Under the pieces are notes generated by a model. It was not told where the DNA came from and did not search any database. It saw nothing but the letters and a program-made list of their open reading frames with translations. Positions 1 through 12,002 of a stretch of DNA of 64,000 nt are shown in pieces (the first letter of the stretch is position 1; each line of letters begins with the position of its first letter). Where the stretch lies: positions 57,275 to 121,274 of the forward strand of contig NW_025955087.1 in assembly GCF_022376445.1 (NCBI RefSeq), in the 5' to 3' direction. This stretch comes from Fomitopsis serialis. Taxonomy: Eukaryota > Basidiomycota > Agaricomycetes > Polyporales > Fomitopsidaceae. The position numbers and the translations under genes are program-made.

Positions 1-1250
1 GTCCACGGAAACGTGACACCACCCTACGAAAGGGCGAAGTGCCTCGGTCAGTGCAATGATGGGGATGTGCTTGCGCTACTATCGGACGCACCCAGATGAG
101 AGGCAAGAGCAGTAGCGTGCAACCCGCAAGAGTCAGCGCTGCTCCGAGGTAATCGACCACCATCAGCTTCCTGGTGAGTGAATTCAACGGTTAATTAGCT
201 GCGCTGTCTAGTTTCATGTCTTGGAAAAGCTATACCCCCGTAGGTTGCCTTCCACAGACTTGAGCGGAAGTAGGAGGAGCACGGCACACATCGCGACAAA
301 CGAGATAGGCGGCGTGACCCAAAAGCACCACTAGCAAAACAGTGCCGGGGAGGCAGACATGTCAGTATCGCTGTCTAATGCTATTCAAGTGATCTCAGAC
401 TCACCCTCCAGTTGACCTTCTGGGCCAGAGCACCGCCGATGAGGGGGCCAATCGCGAAGCCGAAGGCAACCACGACACCAATGATACCCTGGTATTTACC
501 TCTAGATACATCATGAGGAGCATCCGTTCCGCAGGGACGAAGTCAATGAAAACGTCCTGGGCTACGACTGCAGGCAAGTTTTCTACACACCGATCACGTA
601 GGCTAACCACGTCGGAGATGACGATCTGACCGACGCTGACAATGGCGCCGCCGCCTGCGCCTGCGATTCCGCGGTATATGATGAGTTCGACTATGGTGCG
701 AGAGAACCCGGCGAGGATGCTCCCTAGCATGAAGAGCGCCATGGCGAGACATAGGCTGGCCTTCCGACCGAAGATATCACTGAATCGGCCGTCTGCAAAT
801 ACAGACATTCGTGAGCATGATTTCGATGCATGTACTAAGGTAAATCAGAACCAACTCACAAAGTGGTTGGAAGGCAGTCGAAGTGAGTAGGTACCCTGAA
901 GGTACCCAAGACACGACAGAACCGGCATTGAACGCATCCGAAATAGTGGGAAGAGCGGTGGCAACAATGGTCGAGTCTAGAGTGGACACGAGAATGCATA
1001 GAGAGAGACTGCAGAAGACCGCGACCACCTTTTTGAAGGGAAGAAGATTCGTCTGGTCCGTGAGCGAGATCACATCTGCAGCCTTGCTCTTGGACGCATG
1101 TTCCGAGCCTGTTGGATCGCCGATCTCGATGGTGTTAGTGGTCCGTGTGTGACTAGCTGGTGTCGCTGTCAGCATGTCATCGACGTCAACCCCATGTTCG
1201 TGTTCGTGCTCGTGTGAGCACATATGCATATCGTTGTCATCCCCGGGCAT
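1..1250 (-). CDS. MFS transporter, DHA2 (14-TM) drug:H+ antiporter family, partial
   Basis: The gene runs off the left edge, so only the N-terminal half is present. Reconstructed exons, in order of translation: 1250-860, 792-591, 501-405, 330-236, 170-92, 23-1; every junction is GT-AG and keeps frame. The first ATG in frame (1250) is chosen; upstream codons in the open frame lack an ATG. An acidic and His/Glu-rich cytosolic leader (HEHEHEH) precedes TM1, which carries the DHA2-type motif LDSTIVATALPTI. The loop after TM2 has the MFS signature A motif (GRFSDIFGRK), and later segments include GAGGG and GFAIGPLIGGALAQ. This family exports drugs and toxins or moves small metabolites at the plasma membrane; the substrate cannot be read from sequence. 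No damage is seen in the visible part. Confidence 0.9.
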
Positions 1251-1863
1251 CGCAGGCGTCGCGGTGATCGTGCCAAGTCGTGAAGGTAAGGGGGGTAGTG
1301 CTCGGGAGATCACTGCTAGGAAAACTTTTAAGTAGGCACGTTGCAGAGCAGGACGCTCAAGAACCTCGAGGTCGAGTCATGCAACATGTTGCAGCATGTT
1401 ACGAGTCCTACTTATCTGGGCCCGAGGCATGGGTAGCCCGCCGAACCTGCCGAGTTCCAACAGTGCTCGATTCAGAATAACGCAGGAAATCGTACGCGTG
1501 ACCACGATGAGTCAACTGAGTATATTTCTTTGAATGCCTAATAGCTATACTTACTACGACCAGTCGCGTCTGGCAGGTGGTCTGACACTGAGTACTTCGT
1601 TCACTGAAAGGTCGTCCATCCGGGCCTAAGTAGTACTGTAAGCATCGCATCGCACGAGATGTGTCTCGTGAGCTGATGTCAATGCACGCACAGTGCGTTG
1701 GTGACACTGCATCGCTGCAGACTCGCAGATGACGTCGACGTCGACGCACAAGGCCTGTTCAAACAGTCTCCCTAGCGATTCGCTAGTACCATACTGACAT
1801 TCGGTCTAAACGCATTATAAGGTATAAGCTTGCGTTCTGCCAGCGCTACCTACCCTGCAACAT
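1251..1863. other. Intergenic, 613 bp
   Basis: This stretch holds the 5' flank of the MFS gene and the 3' flank of CCD1. The short open frames on both strands show no recognisable protein or splice logic. I see nothing else in it. Confidence 0.6.
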
Positions 1864-3998
1864 CTACTCGGATATTTTTGCCTCCTTGCATGCCGGTTCC
1901 TCTGTCTCCTCCGTGCTCCCTTCCGAGTCGCTCCCGCTTGACTGGCTGGGTCGTTTACGCTTCTGGATGGGTCCATCGGTTTCGAGGACACTGTCAGGTA
2001 GGGCTTCATCAAAAGGCGGGCCCTTTCGGTGCAACTCTGCATCCAGACGGTGATTAAACCCTATACACTGAAAACCAACGAGTTGTTAATGTCGAACAGC
2101 TCTGGCCCTTACTGGGGCTAGTGCGAGTGCGCATTTTCGCCCGTATGGTAAAATAAAAAATAAAAAAAACCAACGAGTTGCGTCTTCAGGATGCCCATCC
2201 GGTACATTTCAGGAAGAGTGATTGCCACCGCGTTGTTATCGGGCGCAGATATCTCGGTTTGCTCTGCCACTGCCTTGTGTAGGTTCGCGACACTTCGCTT
2301 TAGTAGATGGTGTGAGCCAGTATCAGTAGGATTTTCGAATCAATGCTAGTCACGGCTCACCACAAAAGATGTAACACAGATCTCTGTAACACAAATGTCT
2401 CCAGGACCCTCCAGCGCTTGGTAGGTGCCGACGTAGTAGCATTTCTTCTGATAATCATGAAAGAGCTCGTATGTACCCTTTGCGAAGCCAGTTGTCTCGC
2501 AGCGCGACCACTTAGCACCCATACGGGCAGTGGAGCGGTACCTATATATGGGAAAAACCAGGAGTGCATGCTGAGAGTCTGGGAGCCACATTAGACAGCC
2601 GCTTGATGTGAGATCTCGGTGTTTCACTATTTGCTTCTTGCGTAGCTCCTCGATTCTTTTCCATCGTTCGGCAAGCTGAGTGACATTTCAAATGAGAAGA
2701 TCCACATTTGCGACCAAGCATTCAATACTTACTGGCAGTTCAATGGGTACAAGATTCGAGAAATCGATCGTCTCACCCGGTCCAGGCAGTGCCAACATCT
2801 TATCTTTGAACTTCGTAACCTGTTCGGGAGATACTCCATCTCCGCTTGCCAATACCTTGCTCTTGCCATAGTCGCGCTTGTAACGGGTGGTATCAGGCTT
2901 GCTGGCAGTTGACGATGCAAGCGTCGCCTACAGGTCTTGGTCAGCGCGCATGGACGACATGAGTGGATCGACAAGACATTCACCTTCGTGGTTTTTAACT
3001 CAGCCGAAACATCCCGGAGTTGCCGTTGCAGTTGGTTCTCAGTGGCAATAGCCCCTTCGTGGGCTACAAGAGCTTTCTTGTGAGCTGTCTCGATGGTTGC
3101 GAGCTTGTTTCGCAGTTCCATGATCTATCGCAGTTCAGACGGCGAACTCTGCACCGTTAGATGGCCAAGCCTCTCACCTGTTCGTCCTTCTCGTGCACAG
3201 ATGTCTCAGATTGTTTCACCTTGGCTGCCTGCCTCAAGCGCTCTTCTCTCTCTTGTCTTTTGAGCTGTTCAAATTCGATCTTGCTTTGGTCTAGTTCATT
3301 CGCAAGAGTTCCCGTCTTCAGAACGATGGTGTGAGATGATCGTTGTGAAGCATTGGTATCGGTACCTTGGCTTCCATTTCTCGAAGAACACGTTTCTGCG
3401 TTTGGGAGTGAGACCCTGGTTCAATGATACAAGCGAGGCGATGTCTGCTCACCATTTCCGTGCCATGTTCCCGTTCTGCGCTCAGCAGGCCATAGACGTG
3501 CGTCAGCTAAGTACGATGGAAGCGGTATTCAAGTTGAGCATAAGAACCATTTGCGTTAGAAAACTCACTTCGCTCCGGAGCGATCCAATGAGTTCAGGCT
3601 GTCGGTCGAGGGGTATAAACATCGTCGAGACATTGGTCCTGACATTGAAGAGGATACGTACTTCTGATGCATTGCTACGCAGCTCCTCCAACGCCTAGTG
3701 GCACGGAAAGTCAATGCAACTATGTTGCTGTCGCAATACGCGTGACGTGACGTACTTTGCTGGATGCCTCATGCTTACTCTCACTTTGCGCCAGTGCTAT
3801 CTGTAGCTCGTTGCGTTCCTAAATATCGCGTCCCAGTCAAAAGACAATGTGAATGAGATTGAACTAGAGTAAATACCAACGAATGCCGCTGGTACTTACC
3901 TGCTCAGACGCACGCAGCTGGGTCTCTACGTTCAAGAGCTTCTGTTCCAAGAAGTGCAGGAATTCAGTCTGTAGTCTCGGACTTGCCGGGATGGACAT
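1864..3998 (-). pseudogene. CCD1: type I coiled-coil/DUF protein gene, broken by an insertion
   Basis: Twelve exons (translation order): 3998-3900, 3818-3756, 3694-3662, 3598-3569, 3506-3453, 3395-3366, 3315-3178, 3124-2984, 2927-2856, 2819-2733, 2675-2361, 2297-1864. Start ATG at 3998 gives the type I leader (SPRLQTEFLHFLEQKLLNVE) shared with CCD4-6. Exons 2-8 are Glu/Lys/Leu-rich coiled coil. Exons 10-12 carry the shared C-terminal domain: LPDSQHALL, KW, GTYELFHD, YYVGTYQALEGP, then LPEMYRMGIL and GFNHRLDAELH, followed by a basic tail (KRKRP). Without the insertion the product would be about 466 residues. An 84-bp poly(A)-tailed insertion at 2086-2169 lies in the last exon and puts a stop about 20 codons in, removing the GFNHRL motif and basic tail. 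All other exons remain open, so the break is recent, or a truncated protein is still made. Function unknown. Confidence 0.8.
2075..2180 (+). mobile_element. 84-bp poly(A)-tailed retroposon-like insertion with 11-bp target-site duplication
   Basis: The sequence CCAACGAGTTG occurs at 2075-2085 and again at 2170-2180, flanking an 84-bp insert (2086-2169) that is absent from the same exon of CCD4, CCD5 and CCD6. On the plus strand the insert ends in an A-rich tail (AAAATAAAAAATAAAAAAAA). A short 3'-type fragment with an A-rich tail and a direct duplication of the target is what target-primed reverse transcription by a LINE leaves behind; the insert could be a SINE or a 5'-truncated LINE copy. It is in antisense orientation to CCD1. 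No second copy was noticed in the window. Confidence 0.8.
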
Positions 3999-4824
3999 CC
4001 TAGTCGAGACCGGACACTGGCCACTCGCAGTGCCAGTGTCTGAACTTGAATGTAGACCCAACGGTACTCACAATAGTCACAAGGGTGTCGCGAATGGACT
4101 TGCCAGTGCGCGTCTCGATCAGGAGGAGGAGGCGATTCAGAGGCGATTGTCCCGCGACGCGGCGTATCGCGATCATGTGACTCGCATGGGTTCGCGTCGC
4201 GCGACGTTGGTGACTTACTAGACTGTCAGTACTTCAGTGGTCACCCAGATGCTCAAGGACGCGTTTTATTTCTTGCCTAGTGGTGCAATGAATATAACTC
4301 AGCGAACTAGCAGTGAGCAGGGCTTGAGTAGTGGGTAGTGGACCAACGTCACGGTGCAAGTGACCGCGCCACGAAGCTTCCACTCAGGACCGAAGCTTCC
4401 ACTTACTAGAGTAGAGCGGCCGTGACCGACTCGGTGATACGACATGCTATGTAGCTATACCGTTGTTCAGCTTCTTGATGCCAGCATACTGGACTATGAG
4501 ATCGGGGTTATGCGGGTAAAGCAGGTAAGGCACCGACTCCGTCGCGATTTCGAGGTAACGTGCTCTTTTTGTGTTGTTCGTTTCCGAGTGACTGTACGTC
4601 CGGCAACATTCCCATTCGCATGTTCCAGCCATAGTGACTCTTGACACAGACAAACGATCAACCAGACAAGAACCAACAATTTGTTTTCCAGGCCGATCCG
4701 TGACGTCGATCGGGCAGGCACCTCACTTCGCAAATCTGTGATGTCTCGAGGTTGAGTGCATTAGTTGAACGAGCATTCGTACTATAGTACATAGAACTTC
4801 GAACATATTACAACAACAGACGTT
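3999..4824. other. Intergenic between CCD1 and CCD2, 826 bp
   Basis: It contains the 5' flank of CCD1 and the 3' flank of CCD2. A short direct repeat (CGAAGCTTCCACT) occurs twice near 4373-4402. No gene recognised. Confidence 0.5.
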
Positions 4825-7119
4825 CTATCCCTCGCGTTTGATCATTTTTGCCACTGGCTTCGCCGCCTGACTCGCCACCGTTCTCGCCCTCTTCCGCGGA
4901 TCCGCAGGCACCCCCGTCTCGCATTTACGTTTCAGTGATGAGCGAGGGCTGACCTCAGGCTCGAACTTGGGTCTGACAATGGAAGGGGAAGGGGGCTGCT
5001 CCGTCTTCGAAGGCGTCTGCGCGTACTGTGCTCGGAGACGATCGTCGAAGCCCTCCTTGTAGCCGACGTATTGCATGCCGATCACCCCAAGAGACAGGGC
5101 GCCCTTCGCGTACGCACCTTCCACCCCGTCGAACATGTGCTGAGTACTCTTGCACGACTCCAGAGTGTGCCGCGCCAGCGTCTCTGCGGCGTTTCGCTGC
5201 AATGGCCCAGGTGAGCCGACAAACACAAAAGGCGGATGAGATGAGCACTGACTGGCAATCTAAGTTGCGCGAGGTCTGGAACACCCGACAGGATCGGCCC
5301 TTTGAAGAACTTGTAGGTCCCCGCATAGAACACGAGCCCGCGGTTACCCCGGAGGAACAGCTCCCGGACCTGCTCGTTGATGTCGTCGCGGAGCGTGTTG
5401 GATGTCCAACTCGGGCACGGCAGCTCTCCTACTGACTGATAGAAGTATGCGGGGATGACTGCCAGTCCGTTCCGGGATCCTGTAGGCCACCACAGAGGCA
5501 GGTCCGACAGGTACAAGACGGAGCGCGGTTCGCTGTCGGTCTATTAGCGACAGCGATACAATGAGATCCAAGTTTGCTCACTACGTGTGATCGATGATCT
5601 ATGCAAGTAGTTCGGAGATCAGGCGAGGCTTGACAGGGAATCGAATATGAACCCACCTCGGATATACGGGTCGTGGAACCAATGCACTCAGGGTTCAAGC
5701 AATGTTGTCTCTTGTTCGGGGAAGGCCGGAGACCGGCGGGCTCAGGGAGATCCTGCATAAATCTTGAGAAGTGATCATACTATCGTCGGTCGGCCATGTT
5801 AGACATTGATCAACACATGTCAGCGTTCAACGACTCACCCTTCCGGCCCAGTTTCCATATCGCTTGAGAGTGATATCAGCCTTTTCCGCAGCAGCCTTGT
5901 ACTTGTCCGATGAGACCTTCAGCTCGTCTCTCTCCTACGAACAGCGGCATAAATCGTAAATGTCAGGGCGTAGAGGTTACAGTGAAGACTCACCTTCAGA
6001 AGGGCCGCGAACGATTCGTCGCGCGCCTTCAGGTCTTTGACGGCTTTGACTCTGGCAGCACGCGCTTGATCCCTCTCAGCCTCTACACCACGCATCGCGT
6101 CCTGTACGGCCTTCGAACTCTTCTCGCGCGCGAGTACTTGCTCCTCCTTCTCGCGCAGCTTCGTCCCCAGAGACGCGATGGTCTGCTCCTTCCGACGAAT
6201 TTCTTGGTCTCGGGCCTGCACCGTATCGTGTAACTCCACGACCTTAGTCTTCAATCGAGCATTGAAATCCGTGAGGTGCTGAATGGACAACAGAGTCATC
6301 AGAAGTGAGAATCATATCACAATGAAGGAAGCATACTGCGATGGTATCCTGATTCTCCCTCGCTACCTTCTCGCATGAACGCAGCGCGTCATCCTTCTCA
6401 TGCACTTTGTCTTGCATGGTAGCGAGCATCTCGGTCTTCCTCGCGATCTCTTCGTCTCGCATACGCGTCCCTTCGCGCAGTTCAGCGATCTGAGCTTCTA
6501 GCTCCGAATTGGTTCCCGTGAGGTGCTGCTCGAAGGGTCAACAGATGTGAACCGTAGGACGATAGTTGGTGAACGCACAGCGGTGATATGCTGTTTCTCC
6601 ATCACGATCTGCCGCTTCTCCTGCACGAGTCGTTCAAGATGCGCCTGCAAACCATTCTCCGGCTGTTCCCAGACCAGCAGATCAGCAAAACGGGGTCGGG
6701 GATGGGAAAGGGAACAGGCAGACTCACGATCCCCTCGGTTTCAGTACGTCTGTGTTCCGCCTGCAACTCGTCCCGCAGGGCCTTGAGCACCTGTGCGGCG
6801 TACACAATCATCTCGGGCCCAGAGTACTGTCCCTTAGGCACCGTGAAGATGTGGTGCAGCGCGCGGAGCATGCCCGCGCAACAATCCTCCCGTTGATCAC
6901 CGCATCCCGACGTCGGCACCTGCGTATTGCGCGATCTCTCGAGCTCCTGCAGGCGACGAGTATGAGCGCGATAGATTGATAAATAGAGACGGTGCTCTCA
7001 GGGCGTACCTCTTCTGCTGCACTGAGCCGTACCCGCGTTTTCTTGAGCTCATCGCCGAGAAGCTTCACCATCTCCGAGGCGAGCTCCGAGTTGAGCATGA
7101 TCGGCACCGTCGCGTCCAT
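4825..7119 (-). CDS. CCD2: type II coiled-coil/DUF protein, 582 aa
   Basis: Nine exons, all GT-AG and phase 0 (translation order): 7119-7009, 6946-6728, 6644-6579, 6525-6337, 6278-5994, 5934-5839, 5779-5657, 5540-5253, 5196-4825. ATG 7119 begins the type II leader (MDATVPIMLNSELASEMVKL), shared almost exactly with CCD3. Residues of about 38-110 include a Cys pair (CC) region; residues 111-320 are long charged heptad-rich coiled coil. The C-terminal domain follows: LPLWWP, ELFLRG, FYAGTYKFFKGP, GVPDLA, then LARHTLE, GAYAKGALSLGVIGMQYVGY and GFDDRLR. It ends in a Lys/Arg-rich tail (RKRART) that could direct nuclear import. The frame is intact throughout. I believe the conserved domain is DUF6697, known only from fungi; its function is unknown. 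CCD1 lies 0.8 kb downstream on the same strand. Confidence 0.85.
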
Positions 7120-8778
7120 CGCTCGTTTCCGCAGATGGGTCGTCCGCAGAATGAGTACTTTTCAGGTTGTCCGCGATGGAGGTAGATAGTAGGAGGAGGA
7201 TCCTCGCGTTGTGGGGGAAGAAGCACGGACGAATTCCCGGTCAGGGGGCTTGAGTTTGACTGCAATTCGACGTGTTCCTGATCGAGAAGTTGGTGGCATA
7301 TCCGGACGAGCCTTTGCTATTTTCTGGGTTTCATACCTACCGCTCCAGAGGCCGTTTGCACGTAGCGGATATAGGGTATTCCATCATGAGAATATCGGAC
7401 GTGGACGCGGTCCAGTGAAAGATGATGTTCTGAGACACCGTCAGACGCGCGCACGACTTTGACTGCAAACGCGCTCAAAGTGCGCTTCCATTTTAGGAAA
7501 GTGATCAGGAACGCGTCTCGTGGCTGTGTCTGCAGCCAAATTGCGAGAGGGGGCGAACAGGCCTGGGGCGTGGAGTCGTATGTGACATTAGGAGAATCCT
7601 ATGAGCAACGAGACACTTTTTAGGTCGGATTGTCTTGTGCTACGCTATCTCATCGCTGGAGAGCAAGTGATGCCTCGAGAAAGCCCAGGACGCGGAGACT
7701 GTGGAAACCAACCTAGTAATGTCAAGAGGCATTAACCCAGCGATCGTTTACGGAGCAAATCGACATGATATGGCGGGAGAGCGTGAAAATTAGATAGGAG
7801 CCTTATCGCCAAGTTCAGCCAGACCACTCCGCTGACAATGTGTGGGTATGCACCTGCTCAGGCTGACAGGAAAAGGATCGACCTTGTTCGTTCACCTTCC
7901 TCGACGCGCCCGACGCAATTAATTATCAGCCTCGTTTTGTCGCATCTGAAGATATAACTGCCAGAGAGATTGAATCTACGTTTCGGTACCGTGGGGAGAG
8001 CTTCGAGGGAGGCCCGAGGATGGCGCGAGCACACGGTAGCAAATCATTCTCAGGGCTTGGCTTCGCTGAATGGGCTGACGACCTACTCGCAGATCTCAGG
8101 GTCTGCGTAGGACCTCTTCGAGCACACGCCCGTCGTGTCGCTCCGCGACGTTGCAAACAGTCAGTCTAGGTACCGTGAATCCTTGTACCGAGATACTTAT
8201 ACTCACATTTGCGACATATTGCGCAGCTGCTAAGGGGAAAATGCACGATGCCGCCGTGCGCAGCGCCTCTTCTAGTATGGTTATTTTATGTCTCTCGGTG
8301 CCTGCGAGTAAGTAGTCGTATGGTCTATCGTCGCAGGTCGCCGTCGGTCTGATGCCAATTTTGCGATGTGAGGCGGCGGCGGCCTGCCACGGGCGTTCCT
8401 GTGACACATCGAGAGTACGTGAGATATCACGCTCTTATGCAAGCAAGGAGATTGCCGCCCATAAACTTGGTCAGCATAACAAATTCGAAGCCACGTGGAG
8501 ATTCTTAGATTCTTGACGGCCGCCGGATTCAAGATCTCTATCGAGATGAGCGCGCTGCCACTCCGCGTCGGTGGCCCTCCCCGTGAGGACAGAATTGGGA
8601 CAGGATGCAAGACAGCAGCGGGACCATTCTAGCTCAAGCCTGTTGTGAGGGGACAATTCTATCGCTTGGGGGACACACAGTCCAAGAACGCAACATCATA
8701 AGTTACTGCGAGTCACCATTGGAGATCTACACGATACATCAAGTCTACGTCTCAGTCCATACTCTACAACATCCAAGC
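7120..8778. other. Intergenic between CCD2 and the nitroreductase gene, 1.66 kb
   Basis: It holds the upstream flank of CCD2 and the 3' flank of the nitroreductase gene. Overlapping minus-strand open frames around 8096-8656 reach 109 codons but lack recognisable motifs. No gene is called. Confidence 0.5.
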
Positions 8779-9614
8779 TCATGCACCGTACACCTTCACG
8801 CGCTCCTCAATCGGCTTGAAGGTCTTCTCGCCAGCAGGGGCGGCGGGCTCGCCGAAGGGCAGCTCGGCAATGAGGTTCCACGTCTCGGGGATGTTCCAGG
8901 TCGACTTGACCTTCTGGTCGATGAGGGGGTTGTAGTGCTGCCGAGCGCACGTCAGCGATGTGAGACACAGAAATAGTCCTCTGCCGGACTCACCTGCAGG
9001 GAAGCACCGAGACCCTCCTGCTCGAGCGCAGTCCAGGTGGCGAACTGGATCATACCGGCGGTGTGCTGCAGAGCCGTGTCAGTTGGGTCGGAAGACACGA
9101 GATATCAGCGCGCAAGACGCACCTCAGACCAGACGGGGAAGGACTCCTGGTAGAGCGGGAAGTTCTTCTGGAGCTCGCGCACGGGCACCTGGTCCTCGAA
9201 GAAGAGGACGGTGCCGTAGCCGGCCTTGAAGCTGGCGAGCTTCTGCGCGGTGGTCGACCACTGCTGCTCGGGGACGATGGGCTTGAGCACCTCGCTGGTG
9301 ATGTCCCAGAGCTTCTCGTGTTCGGCCTTGAAGAGGACGACTACGCGCGAGCTCTGCGAGTTGAACGACGACGGGACGTGGAGGACAATCTCCTTCACGA
9401 TCTCCTCAATGCGCGCGTCGGGGATGGTCGACTTGTTCGAGAGGGCGTAGTAGGTGCGGCGCTTCTTGATCGCCTCGAGGAAGGTGGTTGCGGAGGACAT
9501 CGTGCGAGTCTGCGTGTGAGCGCGGGGGAGAGTGGTTCGGACGGAGATAGAGGGTCGGGCTGCGAGGATCCTGGAGACGGTAGTTGCAGTGCGGAAGGTC
9601 CTGGCGGACGACAT
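8779..9614 (-). CDS. Nitroreductase family protein (Frm2/Hbn1-like), 240 aa
   Basis: Three exons (9614-9123, 9065-8994, 8937-8779), GT-AG, in frame. The product matches the fungal nitroreductase-like family: FLEAIKKRRTYYALSNKS near the N-terminus of the fold, VLHVPSSFNSQSSRVVVLF (FMN-contact strand), KAGYGTVLFFED, and AGMIQFATWTALEQEGLGAS. These FMN enzymes use NAD(P)H to reduce nitro compounds or quinones and are linked to lipid signalling and oxidative stress in yeast. Residues 1-38 are Arg/Ser/Thr-rich without acidic residues, like a mitochondrial presequence; a second ATG at 9500 (residue 39) begins the conserved fold. Two TATAA-type boxes sit at 9626-9634 and 9647-9654, so close to the first ATG that the downstream ATG may often be used. 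Confidence 0.9.
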
Positions 9615-9625
9615 GCTGATGGCGT

Positions 9626-9654
9626 CCTTATAAGTGCGGGTGTGGGCTTATAAG
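9626..9654 (-). promoter_or_regulatory. Paired CTTATAAG boxes upstream of the nitroreductase gene
   Basis: Two copies of the palindrome CTTATAAG (about 9627-9634 and 9647-9654) lie 13-20 and 33-40 bp from the first ATG at 9614. They are TATA-box candidates; their spacing would place transcription start at or inside the first coding codons. Confidence 0.45.
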
Positions 9655-12002
9655 ATCCCCCGATCGTAAGGGGATTAGGGAGGCTAGACGATCGACGATA
9701 ACGAGGGGCGATTAGTGAGACCGACTGAAGAAACAGAGACACGGACGAATGCTGCAGACAGGCGTGGAACACAGACGATGCGGTCCTCCAGACGTGGGAA
9801 GAATGTACCCCTCCAGGTGCGCCTCTGCCACCGCAGCTCTTGCGTTCGTAAATCCGATGATGCACATATGCATGCGTGTCCCGAATGAGAGAAATTCGTC
9901 ATCCAAGGCGACCGCAGAGTGCTTGTTGCTGAGAGCTTTTGGCTGCAAGAGGCAAGCAGGAAGACAGCCAAGGGGCGCGCGTTATCAGATCCTCTTCCGG
10001 CAATATCCAACCGAACGCAATCAGGCGCCTGCAGCTCTGTGGTACGTGCCTTCGAACTTCCGATGTCGGCCCCTCCAGGTCGAACCGTGGTCGAATACAT
10101 CTGTATTTGTTCTGCAACGCGCGCAATTCATATCGCATTTTCCGTCATGGCCGTGCCGCCAGACCTATTTCATTGCTCAGATGACCAAGCGTCCGCGTCT
10201 CGTACGTGTGGTACTAAGCACGAATTATGCCCTCTTGCAAGTGGTTCAGATCGGCGAGTCTTTCTTTTCTCCCGACATCTTACTTATGTTCACTCGCAAT
10301 CCGTAAGGTAGGCTCTTAGCAAGATCGACTCAATCCCGATTACTTACCCCAGGTTGAACCAAGGTTGAACGTTGAGGAGGTGACTTCGTGATGAGGAGCT
10401 CCACACTCCGGAAAGGACGCTTGCTTTCATGACTGTTTTATGTACATGCTTAGCTGAGTCAGTGAACGCTTAGTGGACGCCTTGACAGGAATCTATTCAC
10501 AGATATCATCACAGCTGTGTGATGTGTCGGATTGGTCCTGCGCGATTGCGCTGATGGGTGAGTACTATAAGTAAGTACACTGGCAGTAAATCGCGAATAC
10601 GAGGCAAGCTAATTGGTGTACTCTCGAGGTCACAGTCCAGTGCGAGGAGCCTATGCCTATCAGGAATAGCACGTCCGAGTTCTTTTCTCTCTCAGTCGGT
10701 GGTTGGTCTTACTCAGGCTTGCTTTCACACACAGATCTGTCTGAAGGACATGCCGATCCGGAGAAAAGCTCGACACCTACGCTCTTGCACACGATGCGCG
10801 CCGACGGGTCTTTGCGCCGGGCGGCGTGGGATCTATTAGCAATACAGGTTGGTCGCAAAATCTCTCTATGCAACAGCGCCCTCAGCTGATGGATGGTATC
10901 TCCATTCTTGATAAATCCCAGGCACGGCGGCGGCCGTCGGTCGAGCGCTACACTGAGGACACGGTGAAGTGTCCTGCAATGCGGTTCAGCTCATGTCCAG
11001 CGAGTATTTAACTGTTTTCCGGCGCTGCAGCCAGTGGAATACATGCGGCGGAATGGCCAGAGCACACTCGGTGGCCAGTGCATATCATCGCACACAGTGT
11101 AAAGTAAGTCCAATATCATATTTTGTGAAAGCCATGTTTACTAGTAGGTGTTCAACATAGATCTGCGTGCGCTACGGGCCGTCGCTTGGGACAGTCACTC
11201 GGGGCTGATCACAATCTTATTGAGCGAAGACCAACCCTGAGAATAGCCTGTACCGTGTACTACTCGTGCGTTCCACGCCTCCCTCGAAGCTTTATCATTC
11301 CCTCGGCACCGAGACTAAGAGGCTTCTGAAATTGAGTTGACCCGATGACGTGGAGACATTGAGACTCTCAGCGATCATGACGAGGTTGAACTCAGGAAGG
11401 CTGGTTACGCCGAGGCTGAGTCTCATGCTATCCCTTCAATCCTAACTTCATTTTAAGAACTGGCACCACTGCGCTCTCAGTGCGCTCCTATTCTATCTCC
11501 ATTGGTTCTGCGTTTATTGTGCTCCGTGCAACATACTCGATCGTCTAGCCCAAGTCTAACCCGTAAGACTGTTCTTGATCATTTCCCAATGTGGAAATAC
11601 ACTTTTAGGCGCGTACCGGACTTATCCAGTCAAATTCACGTGGCTGATTTTAGCCTCACCACCCCAAGCGCCCAGTCTTGAACGTGGTCACCGTACGCTC
11701 AGCGCTGGGCAGGGTCTCAAACATTTTCCGCACAATGATACAGAAACCTCTATGTGTTACGCAGCACAAACTTCCAAAGCAGCCGGTGTATGCGGGAACG
11801 TACCAAGCGGTAACGGTCGATCTTGAGCTTGAGCTTCAGATGCCGAAAACTTACTCGATCGAGGACGTTTCATTTTTTGGCCGAATTTTCTCCCCAGTTC
11901 TCCTCGGGTCTCTTCCGCAACGCAGGGCTTACTCTCTTACCATCGTCTCACACTAGTTTACTTCTGCATTACCTGAAGACCATCTGCCTGTAGGGAGAAG
12001 AG
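9655..12002. other. Intergenic between nitroreductase and CCD3, 2.35 kb
   Basis: This is near the axis of the mirror arrangement CCD1-CCD2 / CCD3-CCD4. No complete gene recognised. A short plus-strand open stretch near 11770-11850 reads VYAGTYQAV, like the core of the CCD domain, and may be a relic (see findings). Confidence 0.45.

Noticed and set aside
2170..2300. Idea that the antisense poly(A) tract of the CCD1 insert created an intron that removes the insert
   Set aside because: A TTTTCAG acceptor follows the insert, but it was already part of the exon and no good donor lies before the insert.
8096..8656. Minus-strand frames of about 100 codons
   Set aside because: Composition and lack of conserved motif suggest chance frames.
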